Shown in pieces: positions 30,175-42,563 of a stretch of 64,000 nucleotides of DNA; position 1 is the first letter of the stretch; each line of letters starts with the position of its first letter. The stretch comes from Litomosoides sigmodontis. Taxonomy: Eukaryota; Nematoda; Chromadorea; Rhabditida; Onchocercidae. A program made the translations under genes and the position numbers. The notes under the pieces were generated by a model, which was not told the DNA's origin, ran no database searches, and was given only the letters and a program-made list of their open reading frames with translations. The DNA is taken from contig OY718803.1 in the NCBI GenBank assembly GCA_963070105.1, positions 2,834,507 to 2,898,506 of the forward strand, in the 5' to 3' direction.

Positions 30175-30327
30175 ATAATGGATCGGTTATGTGTTTCTCA
30201 TTTGGGTGGAAAATATTGGTTGAAAGAATGCAACACAACGATGAAAAGATAAACAAATGTTCAACGGATAATTTTAGCAAATAAACAAAAATTTTGAAAA
30301 GAAATGGTAAGAGAGTTGAGATGTATA

Positions 30328-30333
<6 letters not shown>

Positions 30334-30375
<42 letters not shown>
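30334..30375. repeat. (TG)21 microsatellite
   Basis: Perfect TG run in intergenic DNA. Confidence 0.95.
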
Positions 30376-30377
<2 letters not shown>

Positions 30378-31185
30378 ACGTTTCAACAAATGGTCTGCGC
30401 GCCTAACGTGTAAAACACGTTTTCATCTTGGCCGTATCGCTGTAAAACAAGAATATAATCTCAGTTCTCACTAATGCAATTATAACTTGTTTCCTTCATT
30501 CACCTTTTGCTGCACCGCACATCTTCTGCTATTGAATTTCGTGCAACGGATGAATGGTTTCCTCAAACAAATAACTGTTAATTCGTGCACATTTAATTAT
30601 CACTCATTTCTTGCGGATAAATAAAAAATTAAAAAATTAAATATTTTTTTTCAGAAAAAAAAATGATTGAAGCATAAATTATTGGGCAAACTTCAAACAT
30701 CTTAATTTATTATTGTGAATTAATATTTGCTATGAATTGATAAATTAGTTTGATATAAGAAATGTTCGTATACGTATCGTATTGCCAGAAAATTGAATTT
30801 AATCTTATTAATTAATTTAAATCATTGATAACACTAATGAAATATTTCAATGTAGTTCATTTTAACAATTTCCGTCTTTCGTTGTTCCCAATTTCTCCAT
30901 CATTCGAATGTTCGCCATGCCTTTGCCATTCATCATCATCATCAAAAACAAAAACAAAAATAAAAACAAAAAAACAAAAGGAGGAAAAAGAAAGAACTGT
31001 TTGTTAGATTTGATGAAAAATTTTGTTTGAAACGAAAAAAATGAAATTGAAATTTGAGTGCATAGTAGTGTGAATTTATTTGAAACTATGCTAATAACAC
31101 AATTGCCATTCACGTAGCTAATACTGTTTGGTTAAGCTAGTTCCACTGACGCTCTTCTGCTAGCACCTGTATCGCTCATTAAACT

Positions 31186-31211
31186 TATTTGCGTGCAACA
31201 GCACGCAAATA
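31186..31211. repeat. Perfect 11-bp hairpin, 4-nt loop
   Basis: Left arm TATTTGCGTGC, loop AACA, right arm GCACGCAAATA. It lies in gene-free DNA. Confidence 0.8.
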
Positions 31212-31607
31212 TGATTGACGCAAATAGGCGTTAAATTTTTCGCAATTTTTCGTTTTCATCGTACCTGTTGCTATCGGCACATTCTTTGTCACTGTCATTA
31301 GCATAATTGCTAATCGCTGTCGCTGTAATATCTATCCGTGCTCTCATCACTATAATGAAATCTCTCTTGTGGGCACAGCCATGCGTGCATAATATATTTG
31401 TTTTAAAAAAAACAATTATATGATATGATATGATAAGAAGCACTGGGAAACTGCTAGTGCAGAGAAAAAAAGAAGATTGTAATTTACATTATTTAAATTG
31501 AAATTTGCATTATTTAAATCACAGCTACGGCACTCTTTAATCACCGATGAATGACGATGGTAATGATAGCGATAATAATCATTGATTATTATTTTCTCCT
31601 CGAAAAG

Positions 31608-31635
31608 TCATTCATTCACTCGACATCTTATGAGG

Positions 31636-31666
<31 letters not shown>

Positions 31667-32105
31667 TGAACACATTAAGAATCTTTTGCAAATCTTTTTT
31701 AAACGGTGATGAAATGAGAGAGGAATGATAGCGATGTAAATTTTCCTATTACTTTTTATCATATCAATATCATCATTTCTTTTTAATTAATAATAGTGAT
31801 AATGATGACAACGATATGGATAGTAAAGTAATAATAATAATAATAGTATTAAATAGTAAATGAGCGATAATAATAATATGAAAAATGCTAAAGATAATGA
31901 TTATGAAGAATAATGAATGCATAGTTGTTTGCTGTTGTTGTTGTTGTTGCTGTTGTTTATCGTATCAATGATAAACATAAATTTCATTCATAGCTCTCTC
32001 TCTCTCTCTCTCTCTCTCCATTTCTGTGATTCTTTCTTGATGATTGAAAAATCAATTAACTTACTTCTGAAAATTGCCATAAATAATGATTATCATTTCA
32101 ATTTT
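31608..32105. repeat. Tandem duplication, copy 1
   Basis: Begins at ATTCACTCGACATCTTATGA, then a GA run, then AAACGGTGATGAAA. About 300 bp on it has CATAAATTTCATTCATAGCT, a CT run, and CCATTTCTGTGATTCTTTCT. The same blocks recur in the same order in 32160-32531. This copy is longer by about 125 bp of TTG- and AAT-type low-complexity sequence. Confidence 0.88.
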
Positions 32106-32159
32106 TTTATAATGAAACACTTTGTGTCGTTCGTAACTCTTTTCTTTTTCCCCTCAAAA

Positions 32160-32410
32160 AATCACATTCATTCGACACCTTATGAGGGAGAGAGAGAGAG
32201 AGAGAGAGTGAGTGAGTGACATACATTGAGCATTTTTTGCAAATCCTTCTTAAACGGTGATGAAAGGAGGAAGGAATGAATGATAGTGATGTGATGAAAA
32301 AAAAAATGAATGGCAGTAGAAGGAGGAGGAAGAGGGAGAAGAAGGAGGAGGAGGAGGAGGAGGAAAAACAAGTTTTAGCACAATTATTTTCACATAAATT
32401 TCATTCATAG

Positions 32411-32441
<31 letters not shown>

Positions 32442-32531
32442 TCTCCATTTCTGTGATTCTTTCTTTATGGTTGAAAAATCAATTAACTTACTTTTGAAAA
32501 TTACCATAAATAAAGATTACCATTTCAATTC
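32160..32531. repeat. Tandem duplication, copy 2
   Basis: Same order of blocks as 31608-32105: ATTCATTCGACACCTTATGA, GA run, AAACGGTGATGAAA, CATAAATTTCATTCATAGCT, CT run, CCATTTCTGTGATTCTTTCT, and AAAATCAATTAACTTACTT. Substitutions are scattered, so the event is not recent. Each copy pairs a GA run with a CT run in inverted arrangement. Confidence 0.88.
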
Positions 32532-32619
32532 ACGCTTAATTTCTACTCATCGATGATTCAATCCTTCTTGACCTGTTATTTTCATCATTCCTACATGTTT
32601 CCTCCTCATCACTACCTCG

Positions 32620-32620
<1 letters not shown>

Positions 32621-32692
<72 letters not shown>
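32621..32692. repeat. (TCA)24 microsatellite
   Basis: Perfect TCA run. It yields a false poly-Asp frame on minus. Confidence 0.95.
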
Positions 32693-32693
<1 letters not shown>

Positions 32694-35215
32694 TATCATT
32701 ATCACCTTCATTATCATCGATAAATGAAATAAATTTTAGCACTGGAAAACCTATGCATACATATATATTAATCAACCATAATTAAATCATTTTAGCAATT
32801 AATTTATGATATAAGCATAAACAGTTAAAATTCATTTGTTGCATTTAATACAATTAATGCAGAAAAAATCTAATACAATTAATATCGACAAGAAAATGTT
32901 TAAATTTAATTAAATTTGGCATAACACTTACTGCTTCCAACATTAAATGTCCAATATTCTTCACTTGCTCATTCATTTGATGATAAAAGTAAAGGTAAAT
33001 GAAGTGACAAGTAATGATATCAAATCACATCATCACGTGGACATTCTAGGAGTGATGTAAAGTTAAAAAAAAATGGAAAATTTTAAAAAATATCAAAAAA
33101 TTGGATCATTTTTTTTTGCTTTATGAAATCTGAAAGAATGAATGAATGAAATTTTTTTTTTTTAAAAAAAAAGGAATGAAAGAAAGAAAGGAAGGAATCT
33201 ATCAATCTATCAATTTGCTTTAAAGTAACAATTTACATTTCAACAACAAAAATTTCAATATAAAATTTTCATGTTCTTTTAGCATACAAGGACGATTTAA
33301 TTGTACAAAAAAAGAAACGAATGCATTTTACGATGAGATTTCGTAAGATTGCTAGCAATCGATCATTTGATAAATTCACCTCTCTCTCTCTCTCTCTCTT
33401 CCTTTATCGCACTCTTTTTTTCTTTCTCTTTCTATCATTCCTTTGGTATGTTAAATATGAAGAGGAAATAGTAATTTACAATGAAAGGCTTCAAAAATTT
33501 ACTTAATTATTAATTAACTATTATATTAACATTGCTTAAATTATCATTAATTAACACTTAATTATTAATTAACGATTATTTCCTGCAAAAAAAGAAAAGA
33601 AAACATTACAGAGAGGATAAGTTGAAAAAATTCTAAAAAAAAAAGAAGAAAAAGAAAAGAGCAAAAGAAGGACGGTGCAAGGTGCAGCAAATCGGAAACA
33701 TATTGTTCTTTCAAATTTTATTGTGAACTTTTCAAATTGCTAAATTTTTCCTCTGAAAATTATTAAAAATGCACGGAAACAAAATGGAGAAAAAAATTGG
33801 ATGAAATGACGAGAGCAATGTTAGTTGGCAAAATTAGCTTATTAAATCACTTCAATTAAATTCACTTGAAAAAAAAGAATTTTTCAACTGATCATTTAAA
33901 CTATAATTTAACAATGTAACAAAATTGCACTGAAATCTGTAAAGCTAAAAAAAAAAGCGATGTAAAGAGTAGAAATTTTCAAGTGAAACATCTACTCTGT
34001 AAATTTAAATTTAAGCAAAACAGATTTGCATGAATTAAAAGAAGGCACGGCACGTTCGGTGTGATTGGCTAAAGTAAAGTATTTATGAAAGTAAGCAATT
34101 GTTGGAGGGAAATTCTTGCTCTTCTTTTTTTCTTTTTCAAAATTAATAATGAAATGTTTGAGGAGTGGAAATTTTGGGTGAAACGATTGAGCAGCAGCGG
34201 CTGGAAGCAATGACCTTTGCATTTGTGAGTGTTGCTGTTTGCGACGGCGAAATGCGATTGATATCACTGATAAATTTGATCAGTTAAATCAGACTATAGT
34301 GTGGTGCGCGAGATCGTCGTCCTAAGGTGTGAGTTAACTGGTAGTACGACGAGGAAGTGAAATTTAACAAAGTTGATAAGTGATATGATGTGATCATATT
34401 TTAGCTACTAAATTAATCATTTATCAACCCCTTTTTTTCTTTTCGTTTTGCTAATTGTTTTAGAAATAGTGTACAGTGATATTGTGTGGGCATTTTGAAC
34501 CAAAAATTTCCACGCTTAGTGGTTTTTTCTTTCCTCTTTTAGAAATTAGAAAAAGCGATGAGTGATTTAAATTATCGACCACAGTGCATTGAAACATTTT
34601 TATTTCAATTTTATAAAATTACATAAAATTGCGCTGATGAAGTTATCACCTTCTGCTAGGATAGACTCAAGGATGAAGTGGAAATGTATGCAAAAATTAT
34701 TGTTGATAACAATGATCGGTCAGTCTTCTCGTTTTTCTAACAAAAAAAAAGAAAAAAGAAAAAAGAAAGATGGCGAGGGAAGAGGAAGAGGGCAACAGAG
34801 AGAATTTTGGTAAAAAAAAAAACAAAAAACAAAAAAATTGTTGCCTAATCATCAAAATCAAAAAGATTCTTTTCTTTTTTTCTTAGCAAAAATTGTTGCT
34901 CACTTCAATGGATCGCTCTTTGCCTTAAACTTTAAGTAATTTCAACGACAGATATAAAAACGTTAATTTTTTGCCATTAAATTTTTCCACCAACAAAATT
35001 TCCACCGTTGCTTTTTCCTCCTTCCTCCCTTCCTTTTTTTTTTCATTGCTAATTTTTATGAAATTTACACGATTTACCCAGCTAAATGCTAAATGCCAAA
35101 AAAGCAATACTTTTCAAATTTTGCAATTTTTACTAATTAATTTGCTGCTAAACTAATTCGTAGTGTTAGATTTCTTTAGGAAAATATTTCTTTGCTGAAA
35201 GTTGTGCCTAAAATA

Positions 35216-38200
35216 ATGGTAAATGATAAAATTGTCATGTCAACAATTTGTTTATTTATTATCATCCTCTGCTACAATCCGACGTTAAATTTCCCTCAGG
35301 TAACTCTTAATCATTCATTGACGAATTATTTTAATACATGCATCAAATCTAAAACATAGCTTTTGGAATTTTTAATTTTTTATAAAATTTTAGCCAATAA
35401 TTAAGATACGATATCTTCTCAATGTTAAACACTCTGTTTGAGATATACAATGAAAGGTTCGCGGGCATAAAATTATATAATTTGATTTTATTTCTCCTCG
35501 AAACGCATTAAATTACAAATAAAAGTTATCACATCGATAATGAAAGCGAATATTGTTGGTTGTTTGAGCGAGGGAGAGGAAGAGAGGGAGAGAGAGAGAG
35601 AAAGGGTGAAATAGAGAGAAATGTTTTAAATCTGTCGGTAATTTGTATTTAATTTTAATGCTCCTTTTATTCGTTCCACCAAGACTGTAAAAGTTTAAAC
35701 TTAATTTAAACAAACATAGGAAGAAAGTGCGAAATGGCACTGGTCATGAAGATTTTTAAGCAATTCAAATTACGAATTAATTTATTAGCTAAAAAGTTGA
35801 GTGCTTTAAAAGTACCAGACGACTATGCTTCCTACAAAAAATCCATTCAGCAGCTGAAATTTAATTAATTTTTTTCTTCCAGGAAAGGAATTCATGGAAG
35901 CGAATACTCACATCATATCAAATAAATATCAATGATAATCATTTGATAAGTTACTTCTAATATCATTTGCTCCATTCATGCTTCATATTAATTACACATA
36001 AAATTTGTCAAATGCTTAATTTTTCCAGTTTTAATTAAATTTTAATTGGATAATGTTGTAGATATTTCTCACATGAAATGTGATATTTTCAAGAACAGTA
36101 CGATTATGCAAATGAGCCGGAACGATTAGCCATTGAGGAACTCTGTAATGGACATTTGTCAATTTCACTTGGAGCATGTAGTAATGCGTATGTCCGATGC
36201 TCCTATAATTCAACCGGTCACTATCAAATGGCTATTCTAGAGGAATGCCCAATTGGCAAGGTTCTAAACTAATTGATAAAATTTCATCGTAATTCTTTAA
36301 CTGACCAAAATATAAAACTTTAAATTTCTTTTTAAAAAACAAAAAAACAAACATAAAAAAATGCTACCTATCCGTTCGTTCGTCTACGATTTCTCTTGTA
36401 GATTTTCAATGGAACAGTTTGCGAAATGGCACGAAATAATTGCTTAAGTAATTGGAGCAAACGCATGGGAAAGATCAATTTTGAAAGCGAAAAAATTTTT
36501 CAAGTATTTCAAAAAACAAAAATTTGCTTAATAAATGAATTTGCTTTTGTTTTGTGGAACTCTTGCAGTGCTACTAGTTGTAAGAATGAAAGGATTCCAA
36601 AGATAAATGAAATAGCATTAGAATGTGAAAATGAAAACATTACCTTTTGTCGTTTAATTAATTAGACTAATTATGTAGGAAATGAAATTTTGCTCTGATC
36701 GCAACCCTGGAATTTATATGTTTCCAAAGATTATATGTTCTCGACAAGCTTATGTATGCAAAAATTATAATGAAGGATTTGGAATTACATGTTTACCAGG
36801 TGAGTGTAGTAGCATGGCTTTTTCTTCTCTCTTTTTGTTTTGCTCCTCAAATACTAAGCGCATATTTTGTTAGCTAAAAATTTAAATATGCGTTGTTGGC
36901 TTAATTGGTCATTTCAAAGGAATGGTAATGTTACGACGACCCTTCGGTTGTTTTGCTTTTCCGCCAACTTGCGCACCGAGCAAAATTTCGCTGAAACAAT
37001 TTGCGCCGCTAAGACAATATGCCATTGAGATGTACTGTAAGCAGCGATCGACTGCTACCGCAGCAACACGCAACTTTGAGATAGCGATGCTTCCACAGGT
37101 GCAGTGCATCACCTGGTGAGGAGTGCACTGCTTCATTCGTTTTCTTTTTTTTGCCCAAATTTTAAATTTTTTTAAACTTTCAACATCTAGTAGTTTAAGC
37201 ATTTGCACGTAAAAAATTGGTTGATTTAATAGTTGATATTTTGTTCAAAATTGATGAATTAATAGTGAAAATTTTATTTTTTTTTTTGATAAATTTGAAG
37301 GCAAAAATTGATATCTTTGAGAGTGTAAAATATTGAGAGAGTGAGAAAAAAAAAGCTGAAAAATATCAAATTTCTACATTTTAATCATCTAAAACAGCAC
37401 TGTCGTCTTGAATGGCAACAACTAAAATTAGTAATGCTAAAATTAATAAAGTTAATGATGAAATCTCGGTGCAATGCAATTAATTAAAAAATAATAATTG
37501 CAAAATTTTGTCTAAAAAAAATTTTATTCTAGCAATATTTTAAAAATACTCTAGGTATGTTGGATGTGGTAAATTAATTAAAGATATTATTTATTGCGAA
37601 AATGGTTTCATTTATGATGCGAAGTTGGGAAGATGCAGGCAACGAAATGTTGACGATCGTTGCGTAATGCCAGACTTATGCAAGTACTTCCAACTTTTAA
37701 AAATATAAAAAAAAAAAAGAAATTATTGAACTTTTTTTTTGCCTAATGTAGAAAGACAAACGTATGGTGAAATTATTTGTTCGCTATTCTCAGCTTTATT
37801 TTTTTAATTTCTTCAATTTCTACAACATCAAAATTACTTTTAGAAAGATTTTTTTCCTCGCATATTTTAGAATTTTGAGAGATAAGTTGGAAATTTTTAA
37901 AATTTAATTTTTGCTTTAGAAATCGAAAATGGCGAATGCTATCGTTCGATAGGTGCAACAGACAATTCATATATTGTCGAGGTGAAGTACCGGAAGAGTT
38001 TGTTTGCTCAGAAGGCTTCATCTTTCTCAACGGTCGCTGCATTCCGATATATCAGGCTAGTGGTCAGTGCTGGAAGTGTCAACATGGACAGAAACGACAC
38101 ACGTCACTTCACGCATGCAACGAAGTCAGTGATTGGCCACCCCGTTCAACTCACCGTCCATTGATCAGCTCTATTTTAAATTCTTTTACGTGAAATGAAG

Positions 38201-41200
38201 TGAGAGTAGAGAGTATTGAAAAAAGATGAAAGAGTGGAAAATGTTAATTGCTGCAAACAAACGTTTGCATTCCAACATATTAGGCTGGCAGTTCGATTTC
38301 TCGTCTGTTCTATTCAAATTCAAAAGTGTTATTAAGTAAATGATTATGATGGGCGGGGCTCCCCCCGGAGGTGTGAAGTGTTTGTTGTAGAAGTTGAACA
38401 AATGTAATTTTATTTTTAGTATTCGATTTGCAAAAGAGGACGTTGGGAGGATCATAGATGTCCAGCTGGGATGGTCTATTCCAATGCTAAACAATCATGT
38501 CGAACAGATCCATCGTGTGCTCATCCATTTGTAAAATGCTTTTTCTTCTTCTTCCAAATCACACCCATGCATTTCTACAAATTAACATACATTTTTTCAT
38601 AATTTAAAATTTATAGCAAAATTTTGCAACAGCAAGAAAAAAAAAATTACAACTTAAGTGTGATTAGCATGTAGGAATGTAAAATGGGTCAATCATTTCA
38701 ACTGAATTGCAACGAATACCTAATTTGTTCGTCAAAAGGTATTGTTGAGCATCGCTTCTGTCCACCATTTCATCGATGGGACGGTCAAGCGCAATTGTGC
38801 ATCGCTGACAGCAATTGTTTGCTACCATCGGTTAGTTGTTGTTGTTGTTGTTGTTGTTGTAGCAAAAGAAAAAAAAGAAAACGAAAATTTTAAAATGAAA
38901 GAGAGAGATGAAATGAAATGAGTGGAATTGATGAGGGATTATGTTAAAGCTAAGATTAATAGTATGAAATTTAACGGTACTTTTAATAGTGTGAAGTAAA
39001 AGTTCAATTTTCTCGAGCAAAAGTGAAAATTAATAAAATTGTGTTCGTTTTTTTTTTTAAATTATATTCCAGCACATCCGTTATTTTTTTTTGCATTTTT
39101 GTTTTTTTTGAAGAGTGCAACATCATGCAAGGAGGGTACTGTCATCGATAGTTTTGATTGCAAATTTTATCATCAATGTTCCGCTGGCAAATGGTACAAA
39201 ATGTCATGTGCGACATATCCAGCTGGTTTGAAAGCTTTCAATTCTTGCTTAAAAAATTGCATTTAGATTATCAGTTGTAATTTCCTCAAACAATATTCCA
39301 ATGTTATTAATTAAATTTTTTAAAATAATCAAGCCTAGAAGGTTGGTTAGTAGTTGATATCTTTCGATAGCAATACGTTAGATTAATTATGCATAACATT
39401 GTTTCTTTAAATGAGTAGATAATTTGCTTGGAATATAATTGTTTTGAAAAAAGAATTGTTTAATTTGAAATAATGCAGTAGAGTTGTGCAAAGCATGCCG
39501 ACATAGTACGTCTGTTAGTACGTCTGGACGTGTGGAAGCGGAACGGTGCAATGATGGCGACACAATAGGTAATCCACAAAATTGTCGAAATTACGGAATG
39601 TGTGATGGAGGAAGATGGAAATACAGAGAGTGTAAAGCTGGCACCTATTGGAATGAACGATTAAAACGATGCTATCATACCACTGACTGCCAAGGATTCA
39701 AACGTGTAGAGTGCAAGCACGGACAGGTCAGACGCGTTAAGCATGACTTTTTGTTTTTCGTATTCAAATTAGGTAGGAAGGTCACGGATGATACCTCAGT
39801 TTTCATATTCACGAACAGGTTAGGCAATGATTTTCCATTTTCATATTCAAGGATAGGTTAGGTAGGTTACGGACGACTTTTCATTTCATATTTGAGAAAA
39901 CATTTCCTAGCACTTTTTTTAAAAAAAAAAAAAAAAAAAAGTGATGCTAATTTGTTCCTCAGACAATAAGTGAAAATTTTGCCGAAAATGATAGGAAAAC
40001 AAATTAATAAAATTTAATTTAATAAATTATTACTTCAAAAAAAAAACTAGGAGAGAGAGAGAGAGAGAGGGAGAGAGGAAGGAAAGTAAATTGAAAGCGA
40101 ATTTCAGTATTTGATTGGTGGAAAGTGCAATGAATATTTGAAATGTCAGCAAGGATCGTGGCGAATAATGAAATGTATTCCGGGATATGCTCTTGGTAGA
40201 GCTCTTTTTTTTTCTTTGAAAATGAAAAAATTGAGTGATTTTCTAGTAAACAAATGAAGAGTTATTAGTTTCAATGAAATTATTTTCAATGTTACGCACA
40301 AATAATTTCAACAAAATTTGTTATGAAAATAAAATAAATGAATTTATGCGAAAAATTGAACAGAAAAATGGGAGAAAATAAGAAATGGAAAAGCAAGAAA
40401 TATTATAATTCAGTGCTACATCATTAACTATGCAATTAATTAATTCATTAAGATGTAACAACGAAGAAGTGTGTTATTTCGGATGAATGTGCTCCATCGG
40501 ATAATAATTATCTAAGTTTGGTGGATAATAGCATCACTGCTCCACTACCATCATTTTTTCAATTAGAGGGAAAATTTCAAGGAAATAAACAATCACAACA
40601 ATCACAACAACCGCAACAACAACAACAACAACAACATAGGGTAATTGAAATATTTAATTTGGAACGAATTTAGTCGTTTCAAAATCATCGTAAGCATTAT
40701 TTTATATGTATGAAATTAACCATTCATAATTTAATCACTTATTTATATTTTTTTTTAATCAAATAATTATAGCCTTGTCAATTTGGCAGTGCAATTCGTA
40801 ATGAATATGATTGTAATCGATATTTCGAATGTGCAACAGATGAATATAGAGATCGATATTGCAAGGATAATTATGAATTTAATGATGAAAGTGGACAATG
40901 CGAGAAGGAGTAGGAGGAGAATTATGAATTATTATCATTATTATGAATTGTCATTGTTATTACTATAAAATACTATTATTATTATTATTACGAATTGTGA
41001 TTACTGTTATTGAGGATAATGCAAGAAGCATTTTAAAATTATGCTTAATTAGAAGTGAAATTTTGAGAAAGAAAAAACAAAGTGATTGAAAGAGTGAATC
41101 ATTTCCTACGTGAAAGCTACATAGATATCGTTGTGATCTATCACGTTGTCGTAATGGACGAACGATTGAAAGTGAAATTTGTGGTCATTATCAAACGTGC

Positions 41201-42542
41201 ATTAATGGTACGTGGCATAAAAGAGTGTGTGAGGATAATCGACGATTCGTTGACGGATCCTGTCAAATAAAAACATTTTGCAACGATGATAGTGACGGTT
41301 TGCACTTTTCATTCTTATTTCATTATGCTGCTATATTATAGATAATTTCAAAATTTTAATTAATTAATTCTCACACTAAATTGCTCCTATCAGTTTTGCA
41401 TTCGTATGCTTTAACACACTATATAGTGAATTAATTAATATAAGCGTTAACTGCTCTAGTAATTAAGTAATGAAGGAATTGCATTTTACGTTGCACAGAA
41501 AATAATTGTTTCCGTTTGTGAGAGACATTTGATCATTTAGTGAAATTTTTCTAAAAATTTAAAAATTGAAAGAGAAAATTCCTTCAGCAATCTCATCTAT
41601 ACTATCATCATCATCGTGCAACGAGGGAAGTGTTCTAGCTGATGATATCGACTGCAAGCGCTATTTCATATGTAGACAGGGTCGATTTCAGGAACAATTC
41701 TGCTGGAACGGTGCATCATTTGATAAAGCGGTTCATTACCTTTCAAGCATTCATTTTTTTTTCTTCTTAAATTAGTTCAACTTTCTCTCCTCAAACGTAA
41801 CCACTCCTCCATTCTATTTCACATTTAATTTTTTTTTAATTAATTATTTTTCGAATTATTCATCTATTTCTTGTTTAATTTTTTCTAAACTTTTTCTTTT
41901 CCCTTTCTTGTTATCAAATTGGTGTTGCTATTTTAGCGTGGCTACTGTGTACGAGATACAACAGCTTGTACGTTAGAGGAACGATGTATCGGTAATAATG
42001 TAGAAGTCGATAAGCAAGATCGTACTGCTTATCGTATCTGTAATAATGGCAAATTTCAGTTGCATTTTTGCCCGTACGGTCTAGCATACAGTTCTAGCAG
42101 TGGAAGATGTGAGAAAGACAGTGCTGTTGCTGATGATCGAAGATTTGAAATTTGCACGGTTTCGTCTAAATTTTTTTTCCTTAAAAATTCTTTTATTCTT
42201 TATCAAACACCAAATGTGTACAATGATTTATGTTATCTATAAAAGAGCAACAATGTACAACTATTTTTATTTCATGCTATCAACAAAAAGAAAAAAAGGA
42301 AAAAACACAAGAAGTCATTTCTTGGATTTTATGAACGAAGCTTACAGGAAAGCGCTAGCGCTATTGGCTACAGAGCAGATCCAAATAACTGTCGGAAATT
42401 TTATCAATGCACTCATGGGAAATGGATTGCTAGAGTTTGTCCGGCCAAATCGTACTGGAATGCAGAGAAAACAGCATGTGATTGGTCTCGCAATGATGAA
42501 TTATGCAAAAATTACAACAACATCCGTGTCTCACTAATATAA
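35216..42542 (+). CDS. cbd-1: Secreted multi-CBM14 chitin-binding protein, CBD-1-like
   Basis: Extracellular chitin-binding protein. In C. elegans CBD-1, with 12 CBM14 domains, is needed for the eggshell vitelline layer. Exons: 35216-35299, 36099-36260, 36402-36447, 36569-36579 (microexon, tentative), 36679-36799, 36920-37115, 37555-37683, 37920-38124, 38420-38530, 38675-38830, 39114-39258, 39479-39726, 40108-40195, 40453-40640, 40773-40909, 41125-41297, 41588-41730, 41937-42158, 42348-42542. In total 2760 nt, 919 residues. Exon 1 encodes a signal peptide (IVMSTICLFIIILCYNPTLN). About 14 six-cysteine peritrophin-A units follow. Examples are CNEYSICKRGRWEDHRCPAG, CNEYLICSSKGIVEHRFCPP, and CRKFYQCTHGKWIARVCPAK in the last domain. 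A Gln-rich linker (QSQQSQQPQQQQQQQH) lies before domain 10. Domain 13 lacks two cysteines. The junction after 39258 needs a GC donor; the microexon is chosen only because it restores phase. The domain family is certain; orthology to CBD-1 is likely. Confidence 0.88.
39765..39895. repeat. Degenerate minisatellite in a CBD-1-like intron, three copies
   Basis: Three imperfect units of about 38-50 bp, each starting GGTTAGG or TTAGGTAGG and containing TTTTCATATTC or TTTTCATTTCATATT. It sits just after the donor at 39727. Confidence 0.65.
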
Positions 42543-42557
42543 TTATTGAAAGCAAAA

Positions 42558-42563
42558 AATAAA
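42558..42563 (+). terminator. AATAAA polyadenylation signal of the CBD-1-like gene
   Basis: Canonical AATAAA 16 nt after the stop codon. This is close but usable. Confidence 0.5.

Larger units (their letters stand above)
28754..35215. other. Gene-free 6.5 kb upstream of the CBD-1-like gene
   Basis: No supported exon on either strand. It contains simple repeats, a hairpin at 31186-31211 and a diverged tandem duplication at 31608-32531, listed separately. The 5' UTR and promoter of the CBD-1-like gene should lie in its right part. The region 34300-34600 is less repetitive than the rest but holds no recognisable motif. Confidence 0.5.

Noticed and set aside
32536..32775. Poly-Asp minus-strand frame
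   Set aside because: Translation of the (TCA)n run.
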